64,000 bases of DNA from Dechloromonas sp. ZY10 (GTDB lineage Bacteria; Pseudomonadota; Gammaproteobacteria; Burkholderiales; Rhodocyclaceae): assembly GCF_041378895.1 (NCBI RefSeq), contig NZ_CP144212.1, positions 1,659,501 through 1,723,500 on the forward strand, written 5' to 3'. A program made the position numbers and the translations under genes. The notes beneath the pieces were generated by a model that had not been told where the DNA came from, made no database searches, and saw only the letters and a program-made list of their open reading frames with translations. Position 1 is the stretch's first letter. Every line of letters begins with the position of its first letter. Below are positions 57,742 through 64,000 of this stretch, one piece after another.

Positions 57742-58686
57742 ATGTTGCCCCCTGAGTTTTTGTCACGTTTGGAGATGACTTGCCCCCCCGATCTGTTGTC
57801 GGGGGCGCTGGCTTCTTTTGCGGGCAAGGAGGCGGTGGCCTTCAGGATCAATCGCCTGAGTGTTGCGGCGCCCGAACCGGTGCTTGCCGAGTTGGCCGGG
57901 ATGGGTATTGCGTGTGCGCCGGTGGCCTGGGCGCAGGCTGCTGGCGTGTGGGCCTATACCTGTCCGCAGGAGCAACGTGAAATCCTGACCTATTCCTCGG
58001 CAGCTAGTCTTGGCTCGATTTACATCCAGAGTCTATCAAGCATGCTGGCTCCTATCCTGCTGGCTCCCCAGCCTGAAGAATGGGTCCTTGATCTGGCCGC
58101 TGCTCCGGGGGGTAAAACCATTCTCCTGGCGGAAATGATGGGAAATGAGGGGAAAATCAGTGCGGTCGAGCCAGTCAGTGCCCGTTATCATCGGCTGAAG
58201 GCCAATCTGGCGCGGATGGGCGTCAGTAATACCCAGACCTATCTGAAGGATGGGCGCGTGGTCGGTAGTTTGAAGCCAGACTGTTTCGACCGGGTCATGC
58301 TTGATGCCCCGTGTTCTTCTGAAAGTCGCTTCAAGACTTGGGATCCTGGCTCTTGGGAACATTGGTCTCCAGCCAAGGTCAGCGAATGCGCCAAAAAGCA
58401 AAAACGCTTGATTTTGAGCGCTTTTGACGCGTTGAAGCAAGGTGGCACCCTGATGTATTGCACCTGTTCCTTTGCGCCGGAAGAAAACGAGCTGATTGTC
58501 GATCACCTGTTGAAAAAACGCGAGGGTGTCCGTTTGCTGCCGCTTTCGCTGGACTTGCCGAATGTGCGCCCCGGTTTGGGTGAGTGGAAGGGTAAGCCGC
58601 TGGCTGCGGCTTGCCAGGAAACCCGACGGGTTTGGCCAACCGGTGAAATGGATGGCTTTTACCTGGCGTTGATTGCCAAGGCTTAG
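57742..58686 (+). CDS. RsmB/NOP-family RNA (cytosine-5) methyltransferase
   Basis: A 314-residue SAM-dependent m5C methyltransferase core. The SAM site is VLDLAAAPGGKTILLAEMM (about 114-132). Motif IV is LDAPCSSESRF with one of the two catalytic cysteines, and motif VI is YCTCSFAPEENE with the other. It is short, without the N-terminal NusB-like or C-terminal PUA extensions of RsmB/RsmF, so the target rRNA or tRNA position is not clear. It starts at the ATG at 57742, preceded by GGAG. Its stop overlaps the convergent pilU stop by four bases. Confidence 0.9.
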   Translation: MLPPEFLSRLEMTCPPDLLSGALASFAGKEAVAFRINRLSVAAPEPVLAELAGMGIACAPVAWAQAAGVWAYTCPQEQREILTYSSAASLGSIYIQSLSSMLAPILLAPQPEEWVLDLAAAPGGKTILLAEMMGNEGKISAVEPVSARYHRLKANLARMGVSNTQTYLKDGRVVGSLKPDCFDRVMLDAPCSSESRFKTWDPGSWEHWSPAKVSECAKKQKRLILSAFDALKQGGTLMYCTCSFAPEENELIVDHLLKKREGVRLLPLSLDLPNVRPGLGEWKGKPLAAACQETRRVWPTGEMDGFYLALIAKA

Positions 58687-59888
58687 GTGCTGGTGGGGGC
58701 AGGGGAGCTACCTTCGCCGGCGTCTTCGTCCTCGTCTTTTTTCTCTTCCTCGATCGACAGTGAAAAGCCGCTGCTATTGGCTGGTTCGCCACGTTTGCTC
58801 TTGAGCTTGATCGCGAGGCGCAGTTCATTGGCCGAATCGGCGTTGCGGATGGCTTCGTCGTAGGCGATGTGACCTGCATCGTAGAGGTCGAACAGGGCTT
58901 GATCGAAGGTCTGCATGCCGAGTTCGCGGCTCTTGTCCATCACCGGCTTGATTGCCGCCGACTGTCCTTTGGATAGCAGTTCGGCCACGGTTGGCGTGTT
59001 GAGCAGAATTTCGATGGCTGGCTTACGTTTGCCGTCGATCGTCCGGATCAGTCGCTGTGAAACCACCGCCTTCAAATTCGAGGCTATATCCATCAGCACC
59101 TGGGCTTTTCGTTCGTCGGGGAAGAAATTGACGACCCGGTCCAGCGTCTGGTTTGCGTTGTTGGCATGCAGGGTTCCCATGCACAGGTGGCCGGTCTCGG
59201 CAAAGGCCAGTGCATGTTCCATGGTTTCGAGATCGCGGATTTCCCCGATCAGGATCACATCCGGCGCCTGTCGCAGCGTGTTTTTCAGGGCGTTGTGCCA
59301 GGAGTGGGTGTCGACCCCGACTTCGCGGTGAGTGACCAGGCATTGTTTCGAGGTATGCACGTATTCGACCGGATCTTCGACAGTAATGATGTGTCCCGGG
59401 GCGGTCGCGTTGCGGTGGTCAAGCATGGCCGCCATGGTCGTCGATTTGCCTGAGCCTGTGCCGCCAACGACCAGAATCAGCCCGCGTTTGGTGGTGATGA
59501 TTTCTTTGAGGACTTCGGGTAGGCCAAGCTTTTCGAGATTGGGGATTTCGCTGGTAATCGTCCGGATGACCATGGCCACCGTTTGCTGTTGCAGGAAGAC
59601 ATTGACCCGGAAGCGAGAAATGCCCGGTAGTGAAATTGCAAAATTGCATTCGTGTTCTCGTTCAAACTCCTCGCGCTGGGTTGGGTTCATCAGGGCTTGC
59701 GCCAATTTGCGGGCAATGTCCGGGGTCAGCTTTTGCGATGACAGCGCCTTCATCGTCCCGTGGACTTTCATGGTCGGTGCAAAATCCTTGGCAATGAACA
59801 GATCCGAGCCGCCGTGCTGAACCATTGCTTTCAGCAGTGCGTGGATATAGTTCTTGAGTTCGTCGCCGGGGGTGTCTTCCGCGCTCAT
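58683..59888 (-). CDS. pilU: Type IV pilus retraction ATPase, PilU type
   Basis: A 401-residue hexameric secretion-type ATPase for pilus retraction. It has the Walker A loop VVGGTGSGKSTTMAAML (about 137-150), the Asp box TVEDPVEYVH, the Walker B region APDVILIGEIRD and the His box FAETGHLCMGTLHANNA. The longer, Ser/Glu/Asp-rich C-terminal tail and the overall sequence favour PilU over PilT. pilT is not adjacent in this window. Confidence 0.92.
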   Translation of the reverse strand: MSAEDTPGDELKNYIHALLKAMVQHGGSDLFIAKDFAPTMKVHGTMKALSSQKLTPDIARKLAQALMNPTQREEFEREHECNFAISLPGISRFRVNVFLQQQTVAMVIRTITSEIPNLEKLGLPEVLKEIITTKRGLILVVGGTGSGKSTTMAAMLDHRNATAPGHIITVEDPVEYVHTSKQCLVTHREVGVDTHSWHNALKNTLRQAPDVILIGEIRDLETMEHALAFAETGHLCMGTLHANNANQTLDRVVNFFPDERKAQVLMDIASNLKAVVSQRLIRTIDGKRKPAIEILLNTPTVAELLSKGQSAAIKPVMDKSRELGMQTFDQALFDLYDAGHIAYDEAIRNADSANELRLAIKLKSKRGEPANSSGFSLSIEEEKKDEDEDAGEGSSPAPTST

Positions 59889-60109
59889 GAGGGCTCCGCT
59901 GCCTGGGTGGGGAAAATCCGGGCTGGCCGGATGGGATGGCGGAAATTATGACTCAGGCGGAGATAAACGGGTGGACGGCAAAAAATCATTTGCAGCGGCA
60001 AGAATTGCCGCTGGGTTTTGCCGTGGTTTGTTTGGCTGCATGGTGCTGCAGCCTGTGCGGCGGTAGCTAACCGAATAAACCGGTTGTAGGGGGCTGAGTC
60101 AGCTGTCTT

Positions 60110-60280
60110 TCAGGCTTCGGCGCCACTGATGCGAGAGCGGCGGCGCCAGCAAGCTGGCAGGCGCAGGGGGCGATCATCGAAATTTTCGCGAGAAAAAACT
60201 TGTTTGGCCTGGCGATAGCGTTCGTATTCAAGCGGATCGAAGCCGGCGATTCGCTCAAACCACCTTTGCAGGTTTTTCAT
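60110..60280 (-). CDS. Small basic protein (56 aa) behind a LexA box
   Basis: A 56-residue Arg-rich protein (NLQRWFERIAGFDPLEYERYRQAKQVF, then RLPACWRRRSRIS). I do not recognise a named family; the size and basic C-terminus recall DUF1127-like small proteins without a firm match. A GGAG site lies ten bases before the ATG. Upstream, on the same strand, are a TATAAT box (60353-60358) and a consensus LexA site (60364-60383) at the -35 position. It is therefore probably SOS-induced. Confidence 0.65.
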   Translation of the reverse strand: MKNLQRWFERIAGFDPLEYERYRQAKQVFSRENFDDRPLRLPACWRRRSRISGAEA

Positions 60281-60624
60281 GGTACAGCGCTCCGTTAAAT
60301 GACAGGAATGAATCCGTGCTCTCTGGCGGTTGGGGCCGTGTGACAGTTCCGGATTATACACACTACTGTTTTTTTGTACAGTATTTGTCTGGCGGGTGCT
60401 TTGTTGTGCGTAGCCCGAATTTTGTTTTTTTGACAAAAGCAGTATTCATGCCTGTTTGTGGAGAGCGACAATTCAGCCTAGTTTTCTGCTCTCCTTTTGC
60501 GGTTCGGAGGGGCGCGAATCTGCGGTATGATGCAGACCTTTGGCCGCAGAGCCGGATGGGCCGTTGGCAGCTTGACTGTCGCGTCTTTCGTATCACGCTG
60601 TTCTTCCCGGATTATTTTTTTCCT
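60281..60624. other. Divergent regulatory region between the small SOS-type gene and ppiD
   Basis: About 340 bases, AT-richer than the surroundings, with no gene I can support. It holds the LexA-box promoter for the reverse-strand small gene and presumably a ppiD promoter; a TATGAT at 60526-60531 is a weak -10 candidate. An open frame from 60316 to ppiD is not protein-like. Confidence 0.6.
60353..60383 (-). promoter_or_regulatory. LexA (SOS) box overlapping a reverse-strand promoter
   Basis: TACTGTTTTTTTGTACAGTA (60364-60383) has the complete CTGT-N8-ACAG core and matching TA/TA ends. The reverse-strand -10 TATAAT is at 60353-60358, and TGTACA within the box serves as a plausible -35 with a spacer of about 16 bases. 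LexA would block the promoter of the 56-residue gene. Confidence 0.85.
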
Positions 60625-62499
60625 ATGTTCGACCTCGTTCGCGATAACAAGAAAATCGTCCAGATTTTCCTGGCGCTGATTGCGCTGCCATTTGCCTTCT
60701 TTGGTGTCGATTCCTATGTCCGCAATGCGGGCGGCGACGATGTCGCGAAAATCGGCGATGCCCGTGTCACCCAGCAGCAATTCCAGCAGGCGCTGCGCGA
60801 ACAACAGGAACGCCTGCGGGCGCAACTGGGGCAGATGGATCCGAAAATGCTGGATAACCCGGAGGCACGTAAAGCCATTCTTGATGACCTTGTTGATCAG
60901 CGTCTGCTGATGCTTGAAGCGAGCAAGCGGCGGATGTTTGCCTCCGATGATGCGGTGCGGCGTGCGATCGCCGGGATCGAGGTATTCAAGGTTGACGGGA
61001 AGTTTTCCAGTGAGCGTTATGAGGCGGCTCTGCGCGCCCAGGGAATGACTCCGGCAATGTTCGAAGCGCAGTTGCGGCAGGATCTGACCTTACAGCAACT
61101 GGCGGGGGCTGTCGGTCAGTCCGGCTTCGTGTCGAAGACGGTCGGCGAGCGCCTGATTGCACTGCAGACCGAAAAGCGCGAAGTGGTTGAGCACCGCCTG
61201 GGGCTGGATGCCTATCTCGGCAAGGTCAAGTTGGCCGAGAATGCGGCGAAGAAGTTTTACGAAGAAAACGGCAAGCAGTTCGAGACGCCCGAGCAGGCGC
61301 GGGTCGAGTATGTGGTGTTGTCGATGGATGCCGTGGCAAGCCAGCTCAAGGTGAGCGAGGAGGAGGTCAAGGCCTGGTACGAACGCAGCAAGGACCGCTA
61401 CCGTCAGCCGGAAGAGCGGCGCGCCAGCCATATCCTGCTAGCGAACGACAAGCACGGCCAGGAAAAAGCCAAAGCCAGGGCCGAGGAGTTGTTGCAGCAA
61501 GTCAAGGCCAATCCTGCAGCGTTCCCCGAGCTTGCCAAAAAGCATTCGGATGATCCGGGCTCTGCAAGCAAAGGCGGCGATCTCGGCTTCTTTGGTCGCG
61601 GCATGATGGTCAAGCCCTTTGAGGATAGTGTGTTTGCCCTCAAGGAAGGCGAGATTTCGACTGTAGTTGAGTCACCGTTTGGTTTTCATATCATTCGCCT
61701 GACCGGCATTCATGCTGCCAAGGAGCGTCCGCTGGCCGAGGTGCGCGGCGAGATCGAGGAGGAACTCAAGAAAACGGCTGCCGGTAGAAAGTTTGCCGAA
61801 GCTGCCGAGGCTTTCAGCAATACGGTATATGAGCAGCCTGACAGCCTTAAGCCGGTGGCTGAGAAGTTTCACCTGACGATCAAGCAGTCTGACTGGATTG
61901 GACGCGCGGCCAATCCGGCTGCTGGTCCGCTGGGGAATGAAAAGGTACTGGCTGCCGTATTTGCCGAAGATTCGGTCAAGAACCGACGCAATACCGAAGC
62001 TATCGAGATCGGACAAAACACTCTTCTGGCTGCCCGTGTTGCTGATTACCGTCCGGTTGCCCGGCAGCCGTTCGATAGCGTGGTTGCCAGTATCGAAACC
62101 CTGCTCAAGCGCCAAGAGGCGCAGGCGCTTGCCCGTCAGGAAGGCGAGGCGCTGCTCACCAAGCTTCGCCAGGGCGAAGACAAGCTTGCCTGGGGGGCAC
62201 CGAAACTGGTGTCGCGCATGGATGCCCGTCTACTCCCGCCGCAGGCTGCGAGCGCCGTGCAGCGAATGGATACCGGCAAACTACCGGCGTACACCGGGGT
62301 CGAGTTGCCGGGGAACGCCTATGCGCTGATTCGCCTGAATCGTGTCGAAGCTGGTCAGAAGCTCGATGATGCCCAGCAGAAGGCGATGCTTGGCCAGTTG
62401 GGGCGGATTGCGATGCAGGAAGACGTGCAGGCCTATCTGGCTGCTCTGCGCGCCCGCTACAAGGTTGAAATCAATCAGGCCTTGCTCGAAGCCAAGTAA
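60625..62499 (+). CDS. ppiD: Periplasmic folding chaperone/peptidyl-prolyl isomerase PpiD
   Basis: A 624-residue inner-membrane-anchored chaperone. It has a short cytoplasmic start (FDLVRDNKKIVQ), one membrane helix (about 12-32), a SurA-like N-terminal chaperone domain (about 45-230), one PpiC parvulin domain (about 265-365, with ASHILLA and HSDDPGSASKGGDLGFFGRG...FGFHIIRL) and a long C-terminal helical part. Length normal. I chose the ATG at 60625; the frame is open further upstream without a start signal. Two terminators follow. Confidence 0.94.
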   Translation: MFDLVRDNKKIVQIFLALIALPFAFFGVDSYVRNAGGDDVAKIGDARVTQQQFQQALREQQERLRAQLGQMDPKMLDNPEARKAILDDLVDQRLLMLEASKRRMFASDDAVRRAIAGIEVFKVDGKFSSERYEAALRAQGMTPAMFEAQLRQDLTLQQLAGAVGQSGFVSKTVGERLIALQTEKREVVEHRLGLDAYLGKVKLAENAAKKFYEENGKQFETPEQARVEYVVLSMDAVASQLKVSEEEVKAWYERSKDRYRQPEERRASHILLANDKHGQEKAKARAEELLQQVKANPAAFPELAKKHSDDPGSASKGGDLGFFGRGMMVKPFEDSVFALKEGEISTVVESPFGFHIIRLTGIHAAKERPLAEVRGEIEEELKKTAAGRKFAEAAEAFSNTVYEQPDSLKPVAEKFHLTIKQSDWIGRAANPAAGPLGNEKVLAAVFAEDSVKNRRNTEAIEIGQNTLLAARVADYRPVARQPFDSVVASIETLLKRQEAQALARQEGEALLTKLRQGEDKLAWGAPKLVSRMDARLLPPQAASAVQRMDTGKLPAYTGVELPGNAYALIRLNRVEAGQKLDDAQQKAMLGQLGRIAMQEDVQAYLAALRARYKVEINQALLEAK

Positions 62500-62523
62500 T
62501 TCCGGCGGTCAGGCGCTGAAAAC

Positions 62524-62550
62524 AAAAACGGACCTGCGGGTCCGTTTTTG
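62524..62550. terminator. Terminator after ppiD
   Basis: Stem AAAAACGGACC/GGTCCGTTTTT with a small TGCG loop and T runs on both strands. It lies 25 bases after the stop. Confidence 0.9.
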
Positions 62551-62631
62551 TTTGTCCTTGGCCACCTGGCTGCCGCCATGGATGGCCGCTTGCAGCTTCG
62601 CAGGTGAGGGGGTGGTTGAAGATGTTGATAT

Positions 62632-62663
62632 AAAAAAGCCGACGGCACGGCGTCGGCTTTTTT
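62632..62663. terminator. Second terminator, ppiD/fabI convergent region
   Basis: Stem AAAAAAGCCGAC/GTCGGCTTTTTT, perfectly symmetric, so it can work on both strands. Confidence 0.9.
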
Positions 62664-62668
62664 GATTT

Positions 62669-62708
62669 TTCCGGCGTCGACCGTGTGTGACCACGGTCGA
62701 CGCCGGAA
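62669..62708. repeat. Inverted pair of palindrome half-sites
   Basis: A perfect 17-bp inverted repeat with a six-base loop. The left arm is TTCCGGCGTCGACCGTG (62669-62685) and the right arm CACGGTCGACGCCGGAA (62692-62708). Each arm contains the right or left half of the dispersed palindrome. It lies 14 bases from the fabI stop. Confidence 0.9.
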
Positions 62709-62721
62709 GTGGTCGTGCGGG

Positions 62722-63519
62722 TCAGGCTGGTAGCGGCTCCGGGTTGCCGAGGGCGACGGTGTTCATGCCGCCGTCGACGTACATGATTTCGCCGGTGATG
62801 CCGGATGCCAGGTCGGAGAGCATGAAGGCGGCGGCGTTGCCGACTTCCTCGATGGTCACGTTGCGGCGCAGCGGGGCGTGGTGCGAGTTGTACGACAGCA
62901 GCTTGCCAAAGTTGCCGATCCCGGATGCGGCCAGGGTCTTGATCGGGCCGGCGGAAATCGCATTGGCGCGAATTCCTTCGGGGCCGAGGCAGAAGGCCAG
63001 GTAACGGGTGGCGGCTTCAAGGCTGGCCTTGGCCAGACCCATGGTGTTGTAGTTCGGCATGGTCCGCTCGGCGCCCAGGTAGGACAGCGCCAGCAGGGCC
63101 GACTTGCGGCCTTGCATCAGCGGGCGGGCCGCCTTGGCCAGAGCCGGGTAGCTGTACGACGAAATATCGTGGGCAATACGGAAGGACTCACGCGAGATAC
63201 CTTCAAGGAAATCGCCCTCGATGGCTTCAGTCGGCGCGTAGGCAATCGAATGCACCAGGCCGTCGAGACCGTCCCAGTGCTTGCCGAGGTCGGCAAAAAG
63301 CTGGTTGATCTGTTCGTCGTTGCTCACGTCGAGCGGGAAGATCAGTTCGCTGTCGAACTCGTTGGCAAACTTCTTGATGCGATCTTCAAAGCGCTCGTTC
63401 TGGTAGCTGAAGGCCAGTTGCGCACCTTCGCGGTGGCAGGCTTTGGCAATGCCGTAGGCGATGGAATGCTTGGACAGCAGACCGGTAATCAGAATTTTCT
63501 TGTCGGCGAGAAAGCCCAT
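62722..63519 (-). CDS. fabI: Enoyl-[acyl-carrier-protein] reductase (NADH), FabI
   Basis: A 265-residue short-chain dehydrogenase-type reductase for the last step of fatty-acid elongation. The N-terminal nucleotide-binding segment is [21 protein letters not shown]. The catalytic Tyr and Lys lie in [31 protein letters not shown], with the FabI-specific Tyr-x6-Lys spacing. [17 protein letters not shown] is typical. A GGGAG site lies upstream. It is convergent with ppiD. Confidence 0.97.
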   Translation of the reverse strand: MGFLADKKILITGLLSKHSIAYGIAKACHREGAQLAFSYQNERFEDRIKKFANEFDSELIFPLDVSNDEQINQLFADLGKHWDGLDGLVHSIAYAPTEAIEGDFLEGISRESFRIAHDISSYSYPALAKAARPLMQGRKSALLALSYLGAERTMPNYNTMGLAKASLEAATRYLAFCLGPEGIRANAISAGPIKTLAASGIGNFGKLLSYNSHHAPLRRNVTIEEVGNAAAFMLSDLASGITGEIMYVDGGMNTVALGNPEPLPA

Positions 63520-63562
63520 TTGTATGTACTCCCTTGGGGGTCAAGCCCGCGATTATACGCGA

Positions 63563-64000
63563 TCACATGTTGGGATAGGTGGGTCCTTCGCCGCCTTGCG
63601 GGACTACCCAGTTGATGTTTTGCGTCGGATCCTTGATGTCGCAGGTCTTGCAGTGCACGCAGTTCTGCGCATTGATCTGCAAACGCGGCTGACCTTCGTC
63701 CTGGCCGAGGATTTCATAAACGCCGGCCGGGCAGAAGCGCTGCTCGGGCGCGTCGTATTGCGCCAGGTTGACGCTCACCGGCACCGCCGTATCCTTGAGT
63801 TGCAGGTGGCAGGGCTGGTCTTCCTCGTGGTTGGTCGAGGACAGGAAGACCGACGACAGGCGATCAAAAGTGAGCACGCCATCGGGTTTCGGATAGTCGA
63901 TTTTGGGGCACTCGCCGGCCGGCTTGAGCTTGGCGTGGTCGGGCGTGGTGTTGTGCAGGGTCCACGGCGCCTTGCCGCCAAAAATGATCTGGTCGATGCC
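63563..64000 (-). CDS. Electron transfer flavoprotein-ubiquinone oxidoreductase, 3' part
   Basis: About 145 C-terminal residues, open through the right edge of the window. The frame carries [24 protein letters not shown], then [25 protein letters not shown] and the 4Fe-4S cluster region RFCPAGVYE...[23 protein letters not shown], ending [10 protein letters not shown]. This is the signature C-terminus of ETF-QO, which passes electrons from ETF (fatty-acid and amino-acid oxidation) to the quinone pool. The protein is complete at its C-terminus; the start is outside the window. Confidence 0.93.
   Translation of the reverse strand, partial: GIDQIIFGGKAPWTLHNTTPDHAKLKPAGECPKIDYPKPDGVLTFDRLSSVFLSSTNHEEDQPCHLQLKDTAVPVSVNLAQYDAPEQRFCPAGVYEILGQDEGQPRLQINAQNCVHCKTCDIKDPTQNINWVVPQGGEGPTYPNM

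Noticed and set aside
60316-60624. A 103-codon N-terminal extension of PpiD
   Set aside because: PpiD family members begin MFDL..., matching the ATG at 60625. The upstream region holds promoters and a LexA box.

Overview
This is about 64 kb of chromosomal core genome from a GC-rich Gram-negative bacterium, most likely a betaproteobacterium of the Rhodocyclales (Dechloromonas/Azonexus-like; inferred, not proven). The evidence is EF-P with Arg32 next to its rhamnosyltransferase EarP, a phasin gene, the pgsA–tRNA-Gly–tRNA-Cys–tRNA-Leu order, smpB near the divergent ratA–rnfH pair, an ETF-ubiquinone oxidoreductase, a nitrate/nitrite-sensing type chemoreceptor and several c-di-GMP enzymes. I see no prophage, insertion sequence, CRISPR array or rRNA operon.

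Layout. 0–7.4 kb: partial lplT, a LysR regulator, alr, a cNMP-binding protein, radA and an orphan FtsX-type permease. 7.4–13.7 kb: efp and earP, a family 5 uracil-DNA glycosylase, uvrC, pgsA, four tRNAs and a DUF1178 protein. 13.8–20.7 kb: a CHASE–PAS–GGDEF–EAL protein, a YitT-like membrane protein and a NIT-domain chemoreceptor. 20.7–28.1 kb: upp–uraA, a rhodanese with a coupled small CxxC protein, DUF3617, YaeQ, a methyltransferase, AraC and EamA genes. 28.2–34.6 kb: a methyltransferase–rlhA–zinc-ribbon operon, small proteins, a transglutaminase, and an AraC regulator divergent from a peroxiredoxin-like gene. 34.7–41 kb: a secreted protein/ferric-reductase-like/cytochrome b5 cassette, ettA, a lone lipoyl-domain protein, tRNA-Arg, a pilin-like protein and a phasin. 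40.6–48.5 kb: a four-gene envelope operon with its own winged-helix regulator and tandem operators, a LysR/EamA pair, menD, a TRIC-like channel and smpB. 48.6–64 kb: a GAF/PAS–GGDEF–EAL protein coupled to a FIST sensor, ratA–rnfH, guaB–guaA, an RsmB-type methyltransferase, pilU, a small gene behind a consensus LexA box, ppiD, fabI and the ETF-QO 3' end.

The most unusual signal is a dispersed palindrome, CACGGTCGACCGTG. Its 10-base core CGGTCGACCG occurs 11 times exactly, and there are several variants. Most copies lie between genes, many inside a T-rich/A-rich dyad with a recurrent GGTTTTTGCC arm about 16 bases to the left. Some copies sit on or just before start codons (uvrC, an araC-like gene). 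Others lie inside reading frames (earP, an araC 3' end, and guaA, where one opens an apparent in-frame insertion). I do not recognise this family from the literature.

Other regulatory signals worth checking are the LexA box at 60364–60383, the tandem operators at 43053–43091, a PhaR-like two-site arrangement at the phasin promoter, and a TTGACA/TATAAT tRNA promoter overlapping the pgsA stop codon.
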